Positions 27,109 through 38,189 of a stretch of 64,000 nucleotides of DNA are shown here, in pieces. Source of the stretch: Mycteria americana (taxonomy: Eukaryota; Chordata; Aves; Ciconiiformes; Ciconiidae). The notes beneath the pieces were generated by a model. The model made no database searches and was not told the DNA's origin. It saw nothing but the letters and a program-made list of their open reading frames with translations. The DNA is taken from contig NC_134366.1 of the NCBI RefSeq assembly GCF_035582795.1, positions 139,276,756 through 139,340,755 on the forward strand, written 5' to 3'. Position 1 is the first letter of the stretch. Each line of letters opens with the position of its first letter. Both the position numbers and the translations under genes were made by a program.

Positions 27109-28385
27109 CTGCAAGCAAAAAAAAAGGTATTTCATATTAGAAAGAAAGTTTATCCTGGTATGAAACTGGAGCTTTATTACTGATAGATGTCTAACTCTGG
27201 TTCAGCTGCAAGCACGTCATCATGTTTTAGTCCCTGTGGGAAGCACAGAGAGAGCTAAGTTCCTCTAACAAATATTTTCATTATGTTTTTCATTATAATT
27301 AAATGCTCCGCAATAGGGCTGCAACAAATTGTTCGCATCAAAAATGCAACTGTCTGCATAATTTTCTAAATAGAAAGCATATAAACTATTCAAAACCAAT
27401 CACTCTGCGCTATATAAGCAACCTTCTTACCCCCGTGGCACGCATCAGGCATTTAGTTTTGCACCGATGAACTAATGACGGCTTGCTTGTATTCCCAGCC
27501 AGCCCGCAGAGCGAATTACTCCTTTTTCGGACATTAAGCTTGCCTAATGCCCGAGGAATTTGTTTCTTTAGGGTTCCTTACTCCGACTCCCCAGAACAGA
27601 CGCACCCGCCATCACCGCAGGCCAAACCCGGCTCTCGGGTCGCCCCCGGGCGAGGATGACCGGCGATTTACGAAGCAGTCAGGGCTTCCTCGACGGCGGG
27701 CACAGCTCGAGCGCTGCCAGCCCTGCCCGGGGCCGGCCGGGCCGGCGGGGCTACCCCGGGCAGTGCCCCGGGGGTTGCCCGGTGCCCCCCGCCGCGCATC
27801 CCGAAGGCGCCGGGGCCGCTCCCGGCCGCCCGCCCCGCGCCCCCCGCGCCCCCCGCGCCGCACCAGGTTGACGGGGTGGACGTAGCCGTTCTCGTAGCGG
27901 TCCTCCTGCAGGAGCTGCCGGAGGTGGGCGATGTAGCTGGACGCCAGGCGCAGCGTGTCCAGCTTGGAGAGCTTGGTGTCGGGCGGCACCCAGGGCAGGC
28001 TCGTCTTCAGCCGGGAGAACGCCTTGCTCAGCACCCGCATCCGCGCCCGCTCCCGCGCGTTGGCCGCGTTGCGCTGGGACTGCTTCCCCTCGGGCGGCGG
28101 CCCCCGCGGCCCCGACGCCGCCTTCTTGCCCCCGGGGCCGCCGCCCCGCGCCCGCTTCCTCTTGCAGCCGCTGCCCGCCGGCCCCGCCGCGCAGCTGCCC
28201 TCGCCGTCCTCCTCCTCCTCTTCCTCCTCCTCCTCCTCCTCCTCCGCCGCCGAGGAGTTGTCCCCCGAGGGGTAGAGCTCGCCGCGGGGCTGGCGCTTGG
28301 CCGGCGGCGGCGCGTAGTCCAGCTGCAGCGCCCGCAGGTCCATCTCGGGCAGCTCCTCCGCCTCGCTCCCGGAGCCCGCGGACAT
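27022..28385 (-). CDS. MSC: Musculin (MSC / MyoR / ABF-1), bHLH repressor, two coding exons
   Basis: The spliced CDS joins 28385-27864 (174 codons) to 27108-27022 (28 codons plus TAG), giving 202 residues; mammalian musculin is about 206. Visible in order: an acidic N-terminus with 12 consecutive Glu (residues 48-59), a basic KRKR patch at 75-78 (possible nuclear signal), then the bHLH. The basic region is [13 protein letters not shown] at 105-117, with Glu112 and Arg113 in the E-box-contacting positions; the loop holds LPWVPPD (130-136) and helix 2 runs to about residue 159. [11 protein letters not shown] closes exon 1 and exon 2 continues TWPFVVSG, ending LCGTTA as in the MSC/TCF21 family. 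The N-terminal MDLRALQ, KRKR and [15 protein letters not shown] favour MSC over TCF21. Known role: a nuclear protein that dimerises with E-proteins, binds CANNTG and represses E2A/MyoD targets in facial-muscle precursors and B cells. The ATG at 28385 has G at -3. Reading frame is kept across the 755-bp intron. Confidence 0.96.
27109..27863 (-). other. MSC: MSC intron (755 bp)
   Basis: The donor on the minus strand reads CTG|GTGCGG (GT at 27863-27862) and the acceptor reads TTGCAG|ACTTGG (AG at 27110-27109). The donor is weak after the GT, having GCGG rather than RAGT. The 5' third is more than 80% GC and belongs to the exon 1 CpG island; the 3' part is AT-rich. The open frame running past the donor into the intron is GC-driven read-through, not coding sequence. 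Confidence 0.9.
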
Positions 28386-29280
28386 CGCCCCGGGCGGCAG
28401 GCGGGGAGGCGGGCAGCGGGGCAGGCCGGAGGGGGCGGACGGCCGAGGCGCGCCGGCGAGTCGGCCCAGCGCGGGGCGGCCCCGCCGCGGAGAGTCCGTG
28501 CCGGCGCGGGGGGGCGCGGAGGGGGGATGCGCCCCCGGACAGCGCTATATATCGGGTGTCCGCGGGCAAACCATCTGCCGGGCGGAGGGGAGGAGCGGGG
28601 GCGCGGCGGAGGGGGTAGGACCCGGCCGAGCCCCGCGCCGGGGGCGGCGCCTCCCCGCGCTGCCCGGCGCCGCGCTGCGCGCTGGCCCGCGGGCCGGTGC
28701 GCCGGGTCCGCCCCGTGCAGCGGGGAGCACCGGGGACGTCGCCAGGCGCGGGCGTGCGTGGGAGGAACGCCGCCGTGCGAACGAGCGCTCCTCCTGCGGG
28801 ACGGACCCCTCTCCGCGCCCCGGAGGAGGGAGAATACCCGCGGGGCTGCTCCCGCCAGTGCTTTCGGGGGGAGGGCGCGCCGCTCCCTGTCTCCAAGGCG
28901 GCGGCGGCTGGGCTAAGGCTGAGCGCGACCCGGCGCTCGGCCCCCAGCCCGCCGGCATTCCCTCTCCCTCCCGCCTTTCCTTCGAGGTCGGGCGATCTCC
29001 CCGCCGTATAAACCCGCGCCCAGCCCCGCTCCTCGCAGCCGAGCGGTGCGGCAGGACGGGGCCGACCCCAGGCTGCGGGTCAGGCCCCCGCCCGCCGGGG
29101 TCTTCCCCTGCCCGCCGCCAGCCCTGCCCGAGAGGCGGCTGTGCGGTCCCGGTGCCCGCTGGCCAGCGGGACGCCGGAGCGGGCGGGGGCAGCGGGAGAG
29201 GCGGCACTCGGGGGTGGGTGGCGATTTGCGGGGAGCGATGCAGAAAGTCTCTGGAAACGCGCGGACCGTGTTTTGACGGC
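27590..29280. promoter_or_regulatory. CpG island covering MSC promoter, exon 1 and upstream flank
   Basis: A very GC- and CpG-dense block begins in the MSC intron, spans exon 1 and its promoter and continues about 900 bp upstream, ending where AT-rich sequence resumes near 29.28 kb. Long overlapping open frames on both strands here (for example over 340 codons on the plus strand opposite exon 1) are by-products of stop-codon scarcity. Such islands are typical of Polycomb-regulated developmental genes. In human a long non-coding RNA (MSC-AS1) is transcribed divergently from this promoter, so the upstream half could serve the plus strand as well; nothing in the sequence proves it. Confidence 0.85.
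28541..28553 (-). promoter_or_regulatory. Candidate TATA element of the MSC promoter
   Basis: On the minus strand the sequence reads GATATATAGCGCT in otherwise almost pure GC sequence, about 160 bp upstream of the MSC start codon. A start site about 30 bp downstream would give a 5'UTR near 130 nt. Position and isolation in a CpG island make this a reasonable core-promoter candidate; the start site is inferred. Confidence 0.5.
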
Positions 29281-29524
29281 GTCAGTCACTTGGGGTGAAG
29301 CTACGGACAGCAGCGAAAGAGCATAACGTGCCCGAGGGCTGCTCCTTCCTCAGAGCAATTAGTGAAAAGCCAGTTAATTGGGCTGTGTACAGCTCTCTGG
29401 CACACAGCAAATTAAACGAGACAGCTTTTCGAGCGATTCGCGGTTTTTTTAACAAATTCCGTACTACAGCTTTTATAGAGTCCACGGGAGAGTGGGGGAC
29501 CCACCATCTACGGGAAATGATGAT

Positions 29525-29548
29525 ATGCAAATTCGACAGGGGTATAAA
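29525..29548 (+). promoter_or_regulatory. Octamer ATGCAAAT plus TATA-like pair
   Basis: ATGCAAAT at 29525-29532 is a perfect POU-factor octamer; GTATAAAT follows at 29541-29548. The arrangement resembles octamer/TATA promoters and enhancers bound by OCT factors. Both are short motifs, so chance is possible. Confidence 0.3.
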
Positions 29549-30418
29549 TTTAAAAAAAAAAATCAACCAACATCTTGTATCCCTCCCACCCCCCAAAATA
29601 TCCCTTCTTTCCAAGATCAAGAACTAGCATTTAGTTCCTCGCTGGCCTTCACGACCCTGTCTGGATACGGTTAACCAGAATAAAAAAATCGGTTCGCGGA
29701 AAAGAATCTAATGACTACAACAGGTGGAAAGATCTCGTCCCGCAATTTTTGCTCCCGGTTTTTCCCTTCCATTTCCCTCCCGGCCGAGTGGAACCTTCCC
29801 GGCTGCTGCCGCACAACTTTCCTGGCACCGCCGGCCGCCTTTTTCGCCCAGCGCTTTGCACTTCGCTCCCCGCCAGCCCTGTGGTCTTATTGAGGGGCTC
29901 TTCACGCTGTATAAACCTCGGCTTCACCCGCTGGGGCTAGAACCACATCAGAGCCGGGTTTACCAGCAACCTTTCCAAGTGAAACTTGACATTTCTTGAA
30001 CCACCGAAACAGGCAGCTGATCTTGCAACTGGATCTCTTGAACTTGGTTTGACACTACGATGCTCTGGCTGGGTCCCACACGCTGTACGGCGAATGGGGA
30101 GCTCGCCGGACTTCGGCGTTGCTCTGCCTCCCCAATTAGCCTACATTATCCGTATAAATATATATATATAAAGATACTGCAGGGGAAGAGATATAGGTTT
30201 ACTTTTTCCCCCCATCTGGGTTGTTTATACAGGTGCGGGCTGAACGCTTTCCCTGCTAAAGATTAATGGGGAAAGTGCTGAATTTCTTTAAACAAAGAAG
30301 AAAATGGTACCCAGTCTGAAAAGCCTCAGTGGCAAATCTCACCTTTCGCGCCTACCTCTGCCTCGGCGGATTAAAGGCGACGCATAATGGAGACTTCGTC
30401 TCGTTTCAGGAAGGGACT

Positions 30419-30434
30419 GGGGGGGGGGGGGGGG
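30419..30434 (+). repeat. Poly-G run (16)
   Basis: Sixteen consecutive G on the plus strand. Its exact length is prone to sequencing and polymorphism error. Confidence 0.95.
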
Positions 30435-32539
30435 AGTGAATAGCCGAATTCTCGGATCGTCTTTGCCTGCTTCTTGGTTGGTAAAGGAAATGGGAAACGC
30501 AGTGGAGTAAATCAGGAGTGAGCCTCAGGCGTTACTTCGGATTTACACCCAACGAAACCGAGCAGAACTGACTCCTCTCACATCCATCAAACCTCTAATT
30601 TCTGCGGCCCTCACCGAAATATCATTTTCAGGATCAAGTCTTTGATGGGGCCAGGGCATTACATCATGTTTCCATTTGTCCTCTAGTCAAGACTTTGATC
30701 TTTTACGCTGTCTGTGTGCTGAGTAGGGAAAATGTCCCTGGTATGTCACGGCAGCGTTTTACACCCGTTATCAAGCGCAGTCCCTTTCCCTTTTCTCCGT
30801 TGAAAGGCAGAACCACGATCTGACCTGTGCCCGGACTCCGAGGACTTTCGGGGTCCGTCCCAGCATCCCTCCCCTCTTTCAGGGTCCGTCCCTGCCCGCT
30901 GTGTGCCGTGCCGGGCTGCAGCCCGGGTCTGCAAAACCCAGCGTGCGTGTGGAGGGACAGGAGCAGCAGCTAAAACGGCTCCTGCCTGGGAAGAAGCTAC
31001 AGAGAGGGCCTTCCCCAGGGAGCTCTGCCTCTGCCACCCTTGTTAGCCCTGAGGCCACACAAAGCAGCTTTTCTCTGCTGAGGGGAGACCCCTGATTTGG
31101 GGGGCCGCGCTGGGACGGAGCGTTTTTTTCTCACAGTTTTCCAGAAGGCGTTTTGGTAAATAAATTTAACAAACGAAGCCAAGCAAAGGGGACTCCACGA
31201 AAACCAGATTTCTCCTTTATCTTTGCAGCAGCTCAAGGCGTTTCGTGCTGCACCTGAGGCCCGGCGGGGCCGGCGCTGCGCTGCGCTGGGCGGAGAGCAT
31301 CCCCGGGCAGGCCGGCACTAACAACCCGGCAGGTATCTGGGATGAGGCAGAGGGGCTCTAACCCTTTTATTGTCTTCCTAAAGTTTCAGAATAAATTACA
31401 GCAAAAAGCAAAAGAGGAAAAAAAAATCTCCAGAGGCCAAGCCTGTAAAACGCAGGTTATCTCCGAGGATAGGAGGGGGAACTGCTAAAAGCCCCCGTCT
31501 TTCGCATTCATCCTCTGGGGTGCTGGCAACGACAAAGCAGGGTGGAGGAGGGAGATGATGTGTTCTCGCTGAAGTGCTTTAAATAAGGCTTTCCTTTGGC
31601 ATTTGTCCTTTCCTCGAACTCAGCAGCGTTACCGAGTCACTTCGCTCCGACCTAAAGTGCACTTACACTTTTTCGGGTAGACCTCAGTGTAACAAGGGCG
31701 GTTTTATTCATTTTCTCGCGGTGGTGAGAAAGGCAGGATGTCTGGAGGGGAGGAGGACAGCGTCTGGCAAACGTCTCAGTCTTGATCTCTTCACAAGCGT
31801 CTACAACCCAGATCCAGGCTGCGTGAAAGACATGCAGGGCTTCTGTCACGAAGGGATGCTTGACATTGCTGGTTCTGTAGCGAAAGTAGGTGGACGAATT
31901 ATAACCTTTGTTAAATGCCACCTAGAGCGAATACACCTCTGCATGGCTCAGATCCCCCGGTAAAGGCACCCAGTGAAAGGAGAAGCGTACAAGTGTCCCT
32001 CATCCCCCACCAATCCTGCCCCTGCTAAAAGCGCCTGTACCAGGGATGCCGTTTGCTACAGCCCGTGCCGTGGGTGCCCTGTCCTTAGCCAGAGGTCTGG
32101 CACGGGTCGAGGTACCCCTAAAGGATGCCCTTTCCTACTGTCGCTTCCTAAGGTGACAGCGCCGTGGTGCCCATGTCCCAGTCCCCCGGCAGGCACCCGG
32201 CTGAGGGTGCCCCGTGTGCGCTAGCCCAGCTCCCCCGGGGCTGGGGAGGGTCCTGAAAGCATCGCGGGGGAGTGCAGGAACCGCCTGCCCCAGCAGCGGT
32301 TGGAAACGAGTCTGTGTCTGTGTGGATCTGAGGGGGGGACGGGCTTCTCAAATAAGTGGCTTTCCACCATATAAGAAAATTAAAACTACTCAGTGGGTCA
32401 AGCCATGTCAAATCAAGCAAACAGGCGATAAATGAACCCCTGGAAGGAAAAAAAAAGTATTTACTAGAATTTATTTTGCCTAGCGAGTGCGAACCTTCCC
32501 GTGATTCACTTGGTGAAGGGACTTAAAAACAAACCCGGC

Positions 32540-32880
32540 GTTAAAAACCAGCTCTCCGCCCCCCAGGCACCAGCCCGCGGCCCGGGGCTGCCCCGCTCCG
32601 CTGCCCCTACCCGGGACCGGCGGGCCGGTCTGCCGCTGCGGCGCAGGCAGCGCTCTCCCCGGGGCCGGGGCCGGGGCCGGGGCCGGGGCCGGGGCCGGGG
32701 CCGGGCGAGGCTGTGCTGGGGCCAGCGCCGGCCCGGCGGAGCAAACCCTCGGCTCCGGGAGGAAGAGGCACCCGCTCCGCGGCGGGGGCTGCGGGGCGCC
32801 GGGGGGGGGGGCAGCCCCCGGGGCTGCCGTGCGGGCGGCTGCGGGGCTGGTTGTGCCGCCTAGGCTGCGGGGGGGGTTCG
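32540..32880. promoter_or_regulatory. CpG-rich block upstream of MSC
   Basis: About 340 bp of very high GC with dense CpG, containing the GGGGCC repeat and an 11-G run at 32801-32811. Both strands show long open frames of low-complexity Pro/Gly/Arg/Ala composition with no recognisable domain, so I treat them as non-coding. It may be a promoter for an unannotated transcript or a distal CpG element of the MSC locus. No gene is identified. Confidence 0.6.
32661..32702 (+). repeat. Seven perfect GGGGCC hexanucleotide repeats
   Basis: The plus strand has seven uninterrupted GGGGCC units preceded by CTCTCCCC and followed by GGGCGAGG. Four-G runs at 6-bp spacing give strong G-quadruplex potential on the plus strand. 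It lies inside a CpG-rich block 4.3 kb upstream of MSC. Confidence 0.98.
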
Positions 32881-35800
32881 TGCTCCTCGCTCAGCAACCC
32901 TGAGATCAGCAGGAACGTGCTTTTAAAATAAAGAACCCCACAGGTTTGGCCTTCGAGACGCTAATTTTCCCGAAGGGAATCCCATCCTGCAGCACAAGGC
33001 GAGAGCATCTTCCCCGAGGAAAGAAATCGCTCCCCGTTATTTACTCTTTCTCCCAGACATTTCCAGTGCAACAACGACAACGAGACATTATCAACTGTAA
33101 AGGATCACTGCTTTCCCCAGAGTTTGGCCGGCAGTGAATTTTGCTCAGGTATCCCCAACTTTCAGCAGGGTTTCCCCTGTGGAATAGCCAGGCAAGCGCT
33201 CTAAATACCTCCTGGCGCCAGAAGAAAGTTCTCATGTAATAGATACCCGCTGGTGTGAGAACACGGATTCTGCTCACTTTGTCAATCAGCCCGGGTGGGG
33301 GGGTTTGAGGAGGGGGAGGTGGGGATTTCTTTTAATTAAAAAAAGAGAAAGAAGTATTTTTCAGTAATTCTATTTTTGTAATGATGCCTGGAGATGTGCT
33401 GTTGGCCTAAAAGGACCAGAATTAATGGTGCTGTTTGAAGTGCAGTTTATTTCTTCTCTTGGAGCAAATTAGCTGGAATAACAAGCAAACATCAGGCAAG
33501 AGGAAACACTGTGTTAGTCTCCTCCTTGCGTTTCATTGTGAGAGGGAAGCCCACCAGAGCAAGACGGAAGAGATAGGGAGAGATAACACCACTACAGCAC
33601 TTCATTATACTTGAGTGCTCCAGCACAGTCACTCGCCTTGGCTGGGCTACAGCAGAGCAGATAGAGGCGTGCGGCTTCCCTAGGAACCGCCGGTGAAGTC
33701 AGTGGGGGCTTTCAGATGGGGGCATGCAGCTGGTGAGACAGCTTCGTGGTCAGCAGGGGGAAAATCACTGCCCAGGGCTGTCTGGAGTCAAAGAAAACTC
33801 CAGTGCTCCAGCATCGTGTCTCTAGCTGTATTGAGGGAAGGCTGCAAAGGGCACACAATACATGCGGGCTGCAGTCATGGCAGCCTCACATTCAGTTGTC
33901 TGGTGAAATTATTCCTCATTTTGTCTAGGGAATAAATTTTCTATGGAAGGCACCTAGGCAGCCTCCTGAACACCAAGGCAGGTCAGCATCTTGCAACACC
34001 TTACCTCAACAGTGCTCAGGCTCTACTGAGTGCAGGCCACGTTGGGATAGATGCTCTTTCTCTTGTAAGAGACAGCATCACCCTGGCTGTGCTCTGTTCC
34101 CCTTCATAGAGTATTGTGTATCCAGGTATAATATTCACTTTTTCAGCTATTTGAATTGGCAGACCTATAATGCACCTAGATTTTAAATTGATAAAATTAC
34201 ATGGGACCACATCCCCCACTATTGAGTTAATTCTGGATCTGAGACGTATGACATGACATGGTCCCAACAATGATTTTTAGATGTAATAGACACGGTTCTT
34301 CTAGCACGCGATCTTGACATATAAGTAGGTCTGTATGTAAAAAGGAAGAGCTTAAAATGTTAGGTTAAGAATTCAGCTATGATGTTTTAACACCAGTTTT
34401 CCCACTTTCTGAATGATAGTTTCCATATCCTACATAATATTAAACAAGAAATTTTGTTCTTTTCACAGTACTTCTAAAAAGTGCTCCTACATCTGAAAAC
34501 TTCATTACCGTAGTAGTGCTTTACATTTTAAATAGCTAAAATGTTCCAGAGTCTCCTAGGCAGCTTCCTGTCACCATCTTACAGTATGCTCTTTGCAGAT
34601 ACTTCCTGATGGCTGACGATGAGTTCTTTTGCAAGTTATTTTGTGGTCTGCTGTCCTTTTTTGTTTTGTGATTGTAGCCATATTCATGTACATGGCCTTT
34701 TTTCTTTTTTGTTGTTTAGGACAAGGAATAAGACCTGAAAAAGGGAGTGGATGTCTGGAGCCATACATTATGAACGTCAATGAAATAAGCTTTCATAGAT
34801 GTAGCTGTCATATTCACAACTCAAATGGTGAACCTTTAGAGAATGTTTCTGTCTTTCATTTCCATATTCATGAGAAAATTTCATTTTTAGAAAAAGCTAT
34901 TCAGATTTCATATAGTGATGATCAGGCTGCTAGGAGATATGCCCCGGATCATTTAATCCCGCAGAATATCTCTATTAGCAGAATATCAGCTCTTAAACCA
35001 ATGACACTGAGAACTGGAGATCTCTTTCTACTCTCTACAGACCTTTAAACTTTGCCTTTTTTCTTTGACGGTTCATTGTTCATAGCAGGCACAGGTGAGG
35101 TCAGAGTTTTGTACTTTACCTTTCCTTACTTTACCATTTGAATTATGTTAATAGCTAATTATCAAGAGCAAACCAGCATTTGATTCAAATTATGAGGTTA
35201 TCTGAAACTGATTCGTTTCATGTTTCAACCTAATACCAATGGAGAGACAGCAAATTTTTTGCCCCTGTCCCAATCCAAGATTTAGAAATCTCAGGGATCT
35301 GAGGTTTCACACACACTCACCATTAAGTCTAACAACTTAACTAACAGCTTTAACTGCATCTGGAGACAAATCAAAGAAGATGAGAAGATTCTTTAATTTG
35401 TATGAACATCAGTGTAAGTTTCTTTTTTAAATTTTGGCATAAAAGTGTTCCTAACCAATCCTTCATTCAAACAAACTTTGAACAGAAGACAGGAATGAGA
35501 TCTGTTAAACATTTGCCCTCTGTTTCTTAAAATTATGGTATGCTATCCAATCTACCAACTTCAAGAAGCTGGCCTCTGGCAAGTCTGCTTTTATTATGTT
35601 TTGGTTTAAGGTCTCTAAAGCAAAACGATGAAGATAGTTTGGACCTGTGATAAACACATGAATCTTCATAGTGTTGGCTGAATAAGGAAAAGTGAACTGG
35701 TGAGCTGATACTCTTCCCCACAAAACCGGAAAGACAGAATAACAAAGTGTTTAAAACATGGAAATTATCTAACCTTGAAGCAGGGAAAGTAATATTTCTT

Positions 35801-38189
35801 GATATAACCATTTTCTGAATGTTGCTTTATCAAGTTTATTCGGCCTAGGAGCAAGGTGTTCATTGCTCTTGGAGAAATTCTGTGGTTGCTTAATGAGCAA
35901 GAGTCAAAGGCTATTACACAAGATTACGTATAAAAGCAAAGACAAAATGCTTCTGACTTTTTGAGAATGCTCCTATGTTAATGTGCACATTATATTTATC
36001 AGCATATAAAAAGACTCTGAAAACAGAGAGAACTGGCTAAAAATGTAACTTAGTGCTTTGGTTGGAGCTGTCCTTATCTTACTGCTGTGCTTTCTGTTTT
36101 TGTGAGCGCCTGATGTACAGACCCAATATAAAATAAGGGCTGCATTATTTGGCTGCTGTTTGTAAAAATGAAAGAGTAAGGTGAAAGATGAGTAACTCCA
36201 GGTCTATGGGGAACTGGTGGGGCATAGATACAGCAGATAGTTTATTGCTCTACTTGGGGGAATGACACCAGGTTCAGTGAGTTCATCAGATTTCCAGACT
36301 TGTAGTAGAATGTGGGTAATAAAAAAAACTACAGGTGCATGTAATCAGTCCTTCAAGCACTGAACATTTCTGTGAGTGAAAAAGGTGCTTTTAAAAAACC
36401 AGGCTCTTGCGTTCCAGCCAAGCAGAAAGGAACAAACAGACCAACTAACAGACCTTTGAAGATGTAACCATTATATTCAAGGTTGTTATTTATGATATTG
36501 TGGAAAGACAAACTAAATGCTCAACTCGCTTATCTAAAAAAGCATGTCAGGAGGCAATAGGAAGGGTATAGGCATGGTTTCTCATATGACTTCAGAAAGA
36601 AAAGCTTCACAGTGGTATCCTGTGAAGCATTCATCCTAAATAGAGACTAGACTTACAGAGCAAATGCTGCAGAGATTTATGTAGTCTCAAAAGATTGTTA
36701 TTAGCATTTGGAAATCTCATAATATTATTAAATGGATATAATGACAGAAAGGGAAGAACTTGGATGGATTATGTATTAGTTTGGAACAAATATATCAATT
36801 GTACATTAATGTTGATCAAGGCCTGCATCCTCAGCATAAGTAGAAACATTGAAGGCAGGTCCAAACATACCTTCTGAAGCCTTTAGTGAAACAACAGATT
36901 GTTTTTATCAAAAGCACCTGAAGGATTTAGCAAGCTAATATTCAGCTGGTGCCAAACTGAGATGCAGGTGAAGATAGATGATGACCACAATAACCAATTC
37001 TTAAGCATGCCTACCATTAGAAGTAGTCACTTGTGGTAATGATGGGTAAGTTTTCCAGTGAAGAAATACACATTAAAACAGAACTATCCAAACTATCCGA
37101 AGTGAACTATCACTTCAAGAATATGTAAATAGCTTACTCATTGGTTTTATGCAACATTAAAAAAAAAAATTAGTTGCCATCTATCTGGAGCAAATCCAAC
37201 AGAAGTGAGCAGATAATGTCATGTCCAAGATCTACAAGGCTAATCCTTTACATGATTTTATGTAAATCACAGTGTTCTTAGGATGATAGGGTGATTCAAG
37301 GGGTCATGTTCTGCCATTCTTTACCTCAAAATTAGCACTTACGCGAAATACATAGCTAGTGCCTCTGTACTTAGCTATGTGTAGCATTTGAGATGTAGAT
37401 AAATTAGCATAAACCTTGTTTAGGGTGCAGTTCATCTCAACTAATTTCAGCCATCTCAAGGTTTGGTGTCACAACTCATCTAGTTAGGAGTGGGTGGCAA
37501 GAGTTATAGTTTATAGGTCAAAATGTCACCTGTTAAATTTGTTACATGAAATGTCAAAATGTGGGACGCATTCATAAGGCAACATACTGAAATACTGCAC
37601 AGACATTAATTTCTTTCTCTGTGTTCTTTAGATGAATAAGATGTCGAAGCTTGGGCACATTCAGGCAGAAACAGAGATCATGCCTGAACAGGAAAGGAAA
37701 TATGATTAGAAAGATCTTTCTTTTTAGGAGAACTTTGCCTTTCAGCAGAGGCAAAAGATTAGCGAGAGCTTAGGCCTTGTACCAGAAACCTTTGAGACAT
37801 GTCCTTTGTGTCTCTAGAACTCTATCATGAACAGAAAACTGGAGTAGCGCATACTATACAATAAAAAAAAAAATTGACTTTTATGCTTCTTTCAGTTCCT
37901 CTCCTCTTCCTTGCTATGCTGAATAATTGTATCTGAACAAACCAGTATTGACTGCCCTTTCCAAGCAGCCATGGTACTCATCTTCATTCATAATATCCTT
38001 TTTTAGATAAATTCAGGAAGGATAAAGTATTCAGGAATAGGATAATCCACTCCCCCCCCTCCCCGTCCCAAGTCTTGCTTGTTAAGCACATCAAAAATGA
38101 ATTTAAGAAGAAAGAATAATTATATTGAGTCCTAAGGTCATTCAATCCAGTCCTGTCTTAGTGGCTAAAAGTAAGTAAGTGTCTAGAAG
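32881..38189. other. Intergenic, no gene recognised
   Basis: Falls from GC-rich to AT-rich by 33.3 kb. Apart from the unrecognised frame at 34629-35048 nothing stands out, and no transposon is recognisable before the CR1 fragment at 38190. Confidence 0.6.
34629..35048 (+). other. Unrecognised 139-codon open frame
   Basis: This is a rather long open frame for AT-rich intergenic DNA. The first 30 residues are strongly hydrophobic (a run from VILWSAVLFCFVIVAIF onward), followed by a hydrophilic part with no known motif. A pyrimidine-rich tract ending TTGTTTAG|GAC at 34720 could be a splice acceptor, so part of it may be an exon of a non-coding transcript. I do not recognise the protein and think chance is the likeliest explanation. 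Confidence 0.15.

Larger units (their letters stand above)
29281..32539. other. MSC upstream flank, no recognised gene
   Basis: GC-intermediate sequence with no protein I recognise. It contains homeodomain-type TTAATTGG and AATTAG sites at 29360-29385, an octamer ATGCAAAT at 29525-29532 followed by GTATAAAT 10 bp on, a TA-rich stretch at 30150-30172 and a 16-G run at 30419-30434. The composition is compatible with enhancers of a developmental gene but this is inference. Confidence 0.5.

Noticed and set aside
27751-28896. 381-codon minus-strand frame over the MSC promoter and exon 1
   Set aside because: It is in a different frame from the bHLH, has low-complexity Arg/Gly/Ala/Pro composition, and exists because CpG-island DNA has few stop codons.
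27876-28916. 346-codon plus-strand frame opposite MSC exon 1
   Set aside because: It is the antisense shadow of MSC; the Leu-rich stretch mirrors the poly-Glu codons.
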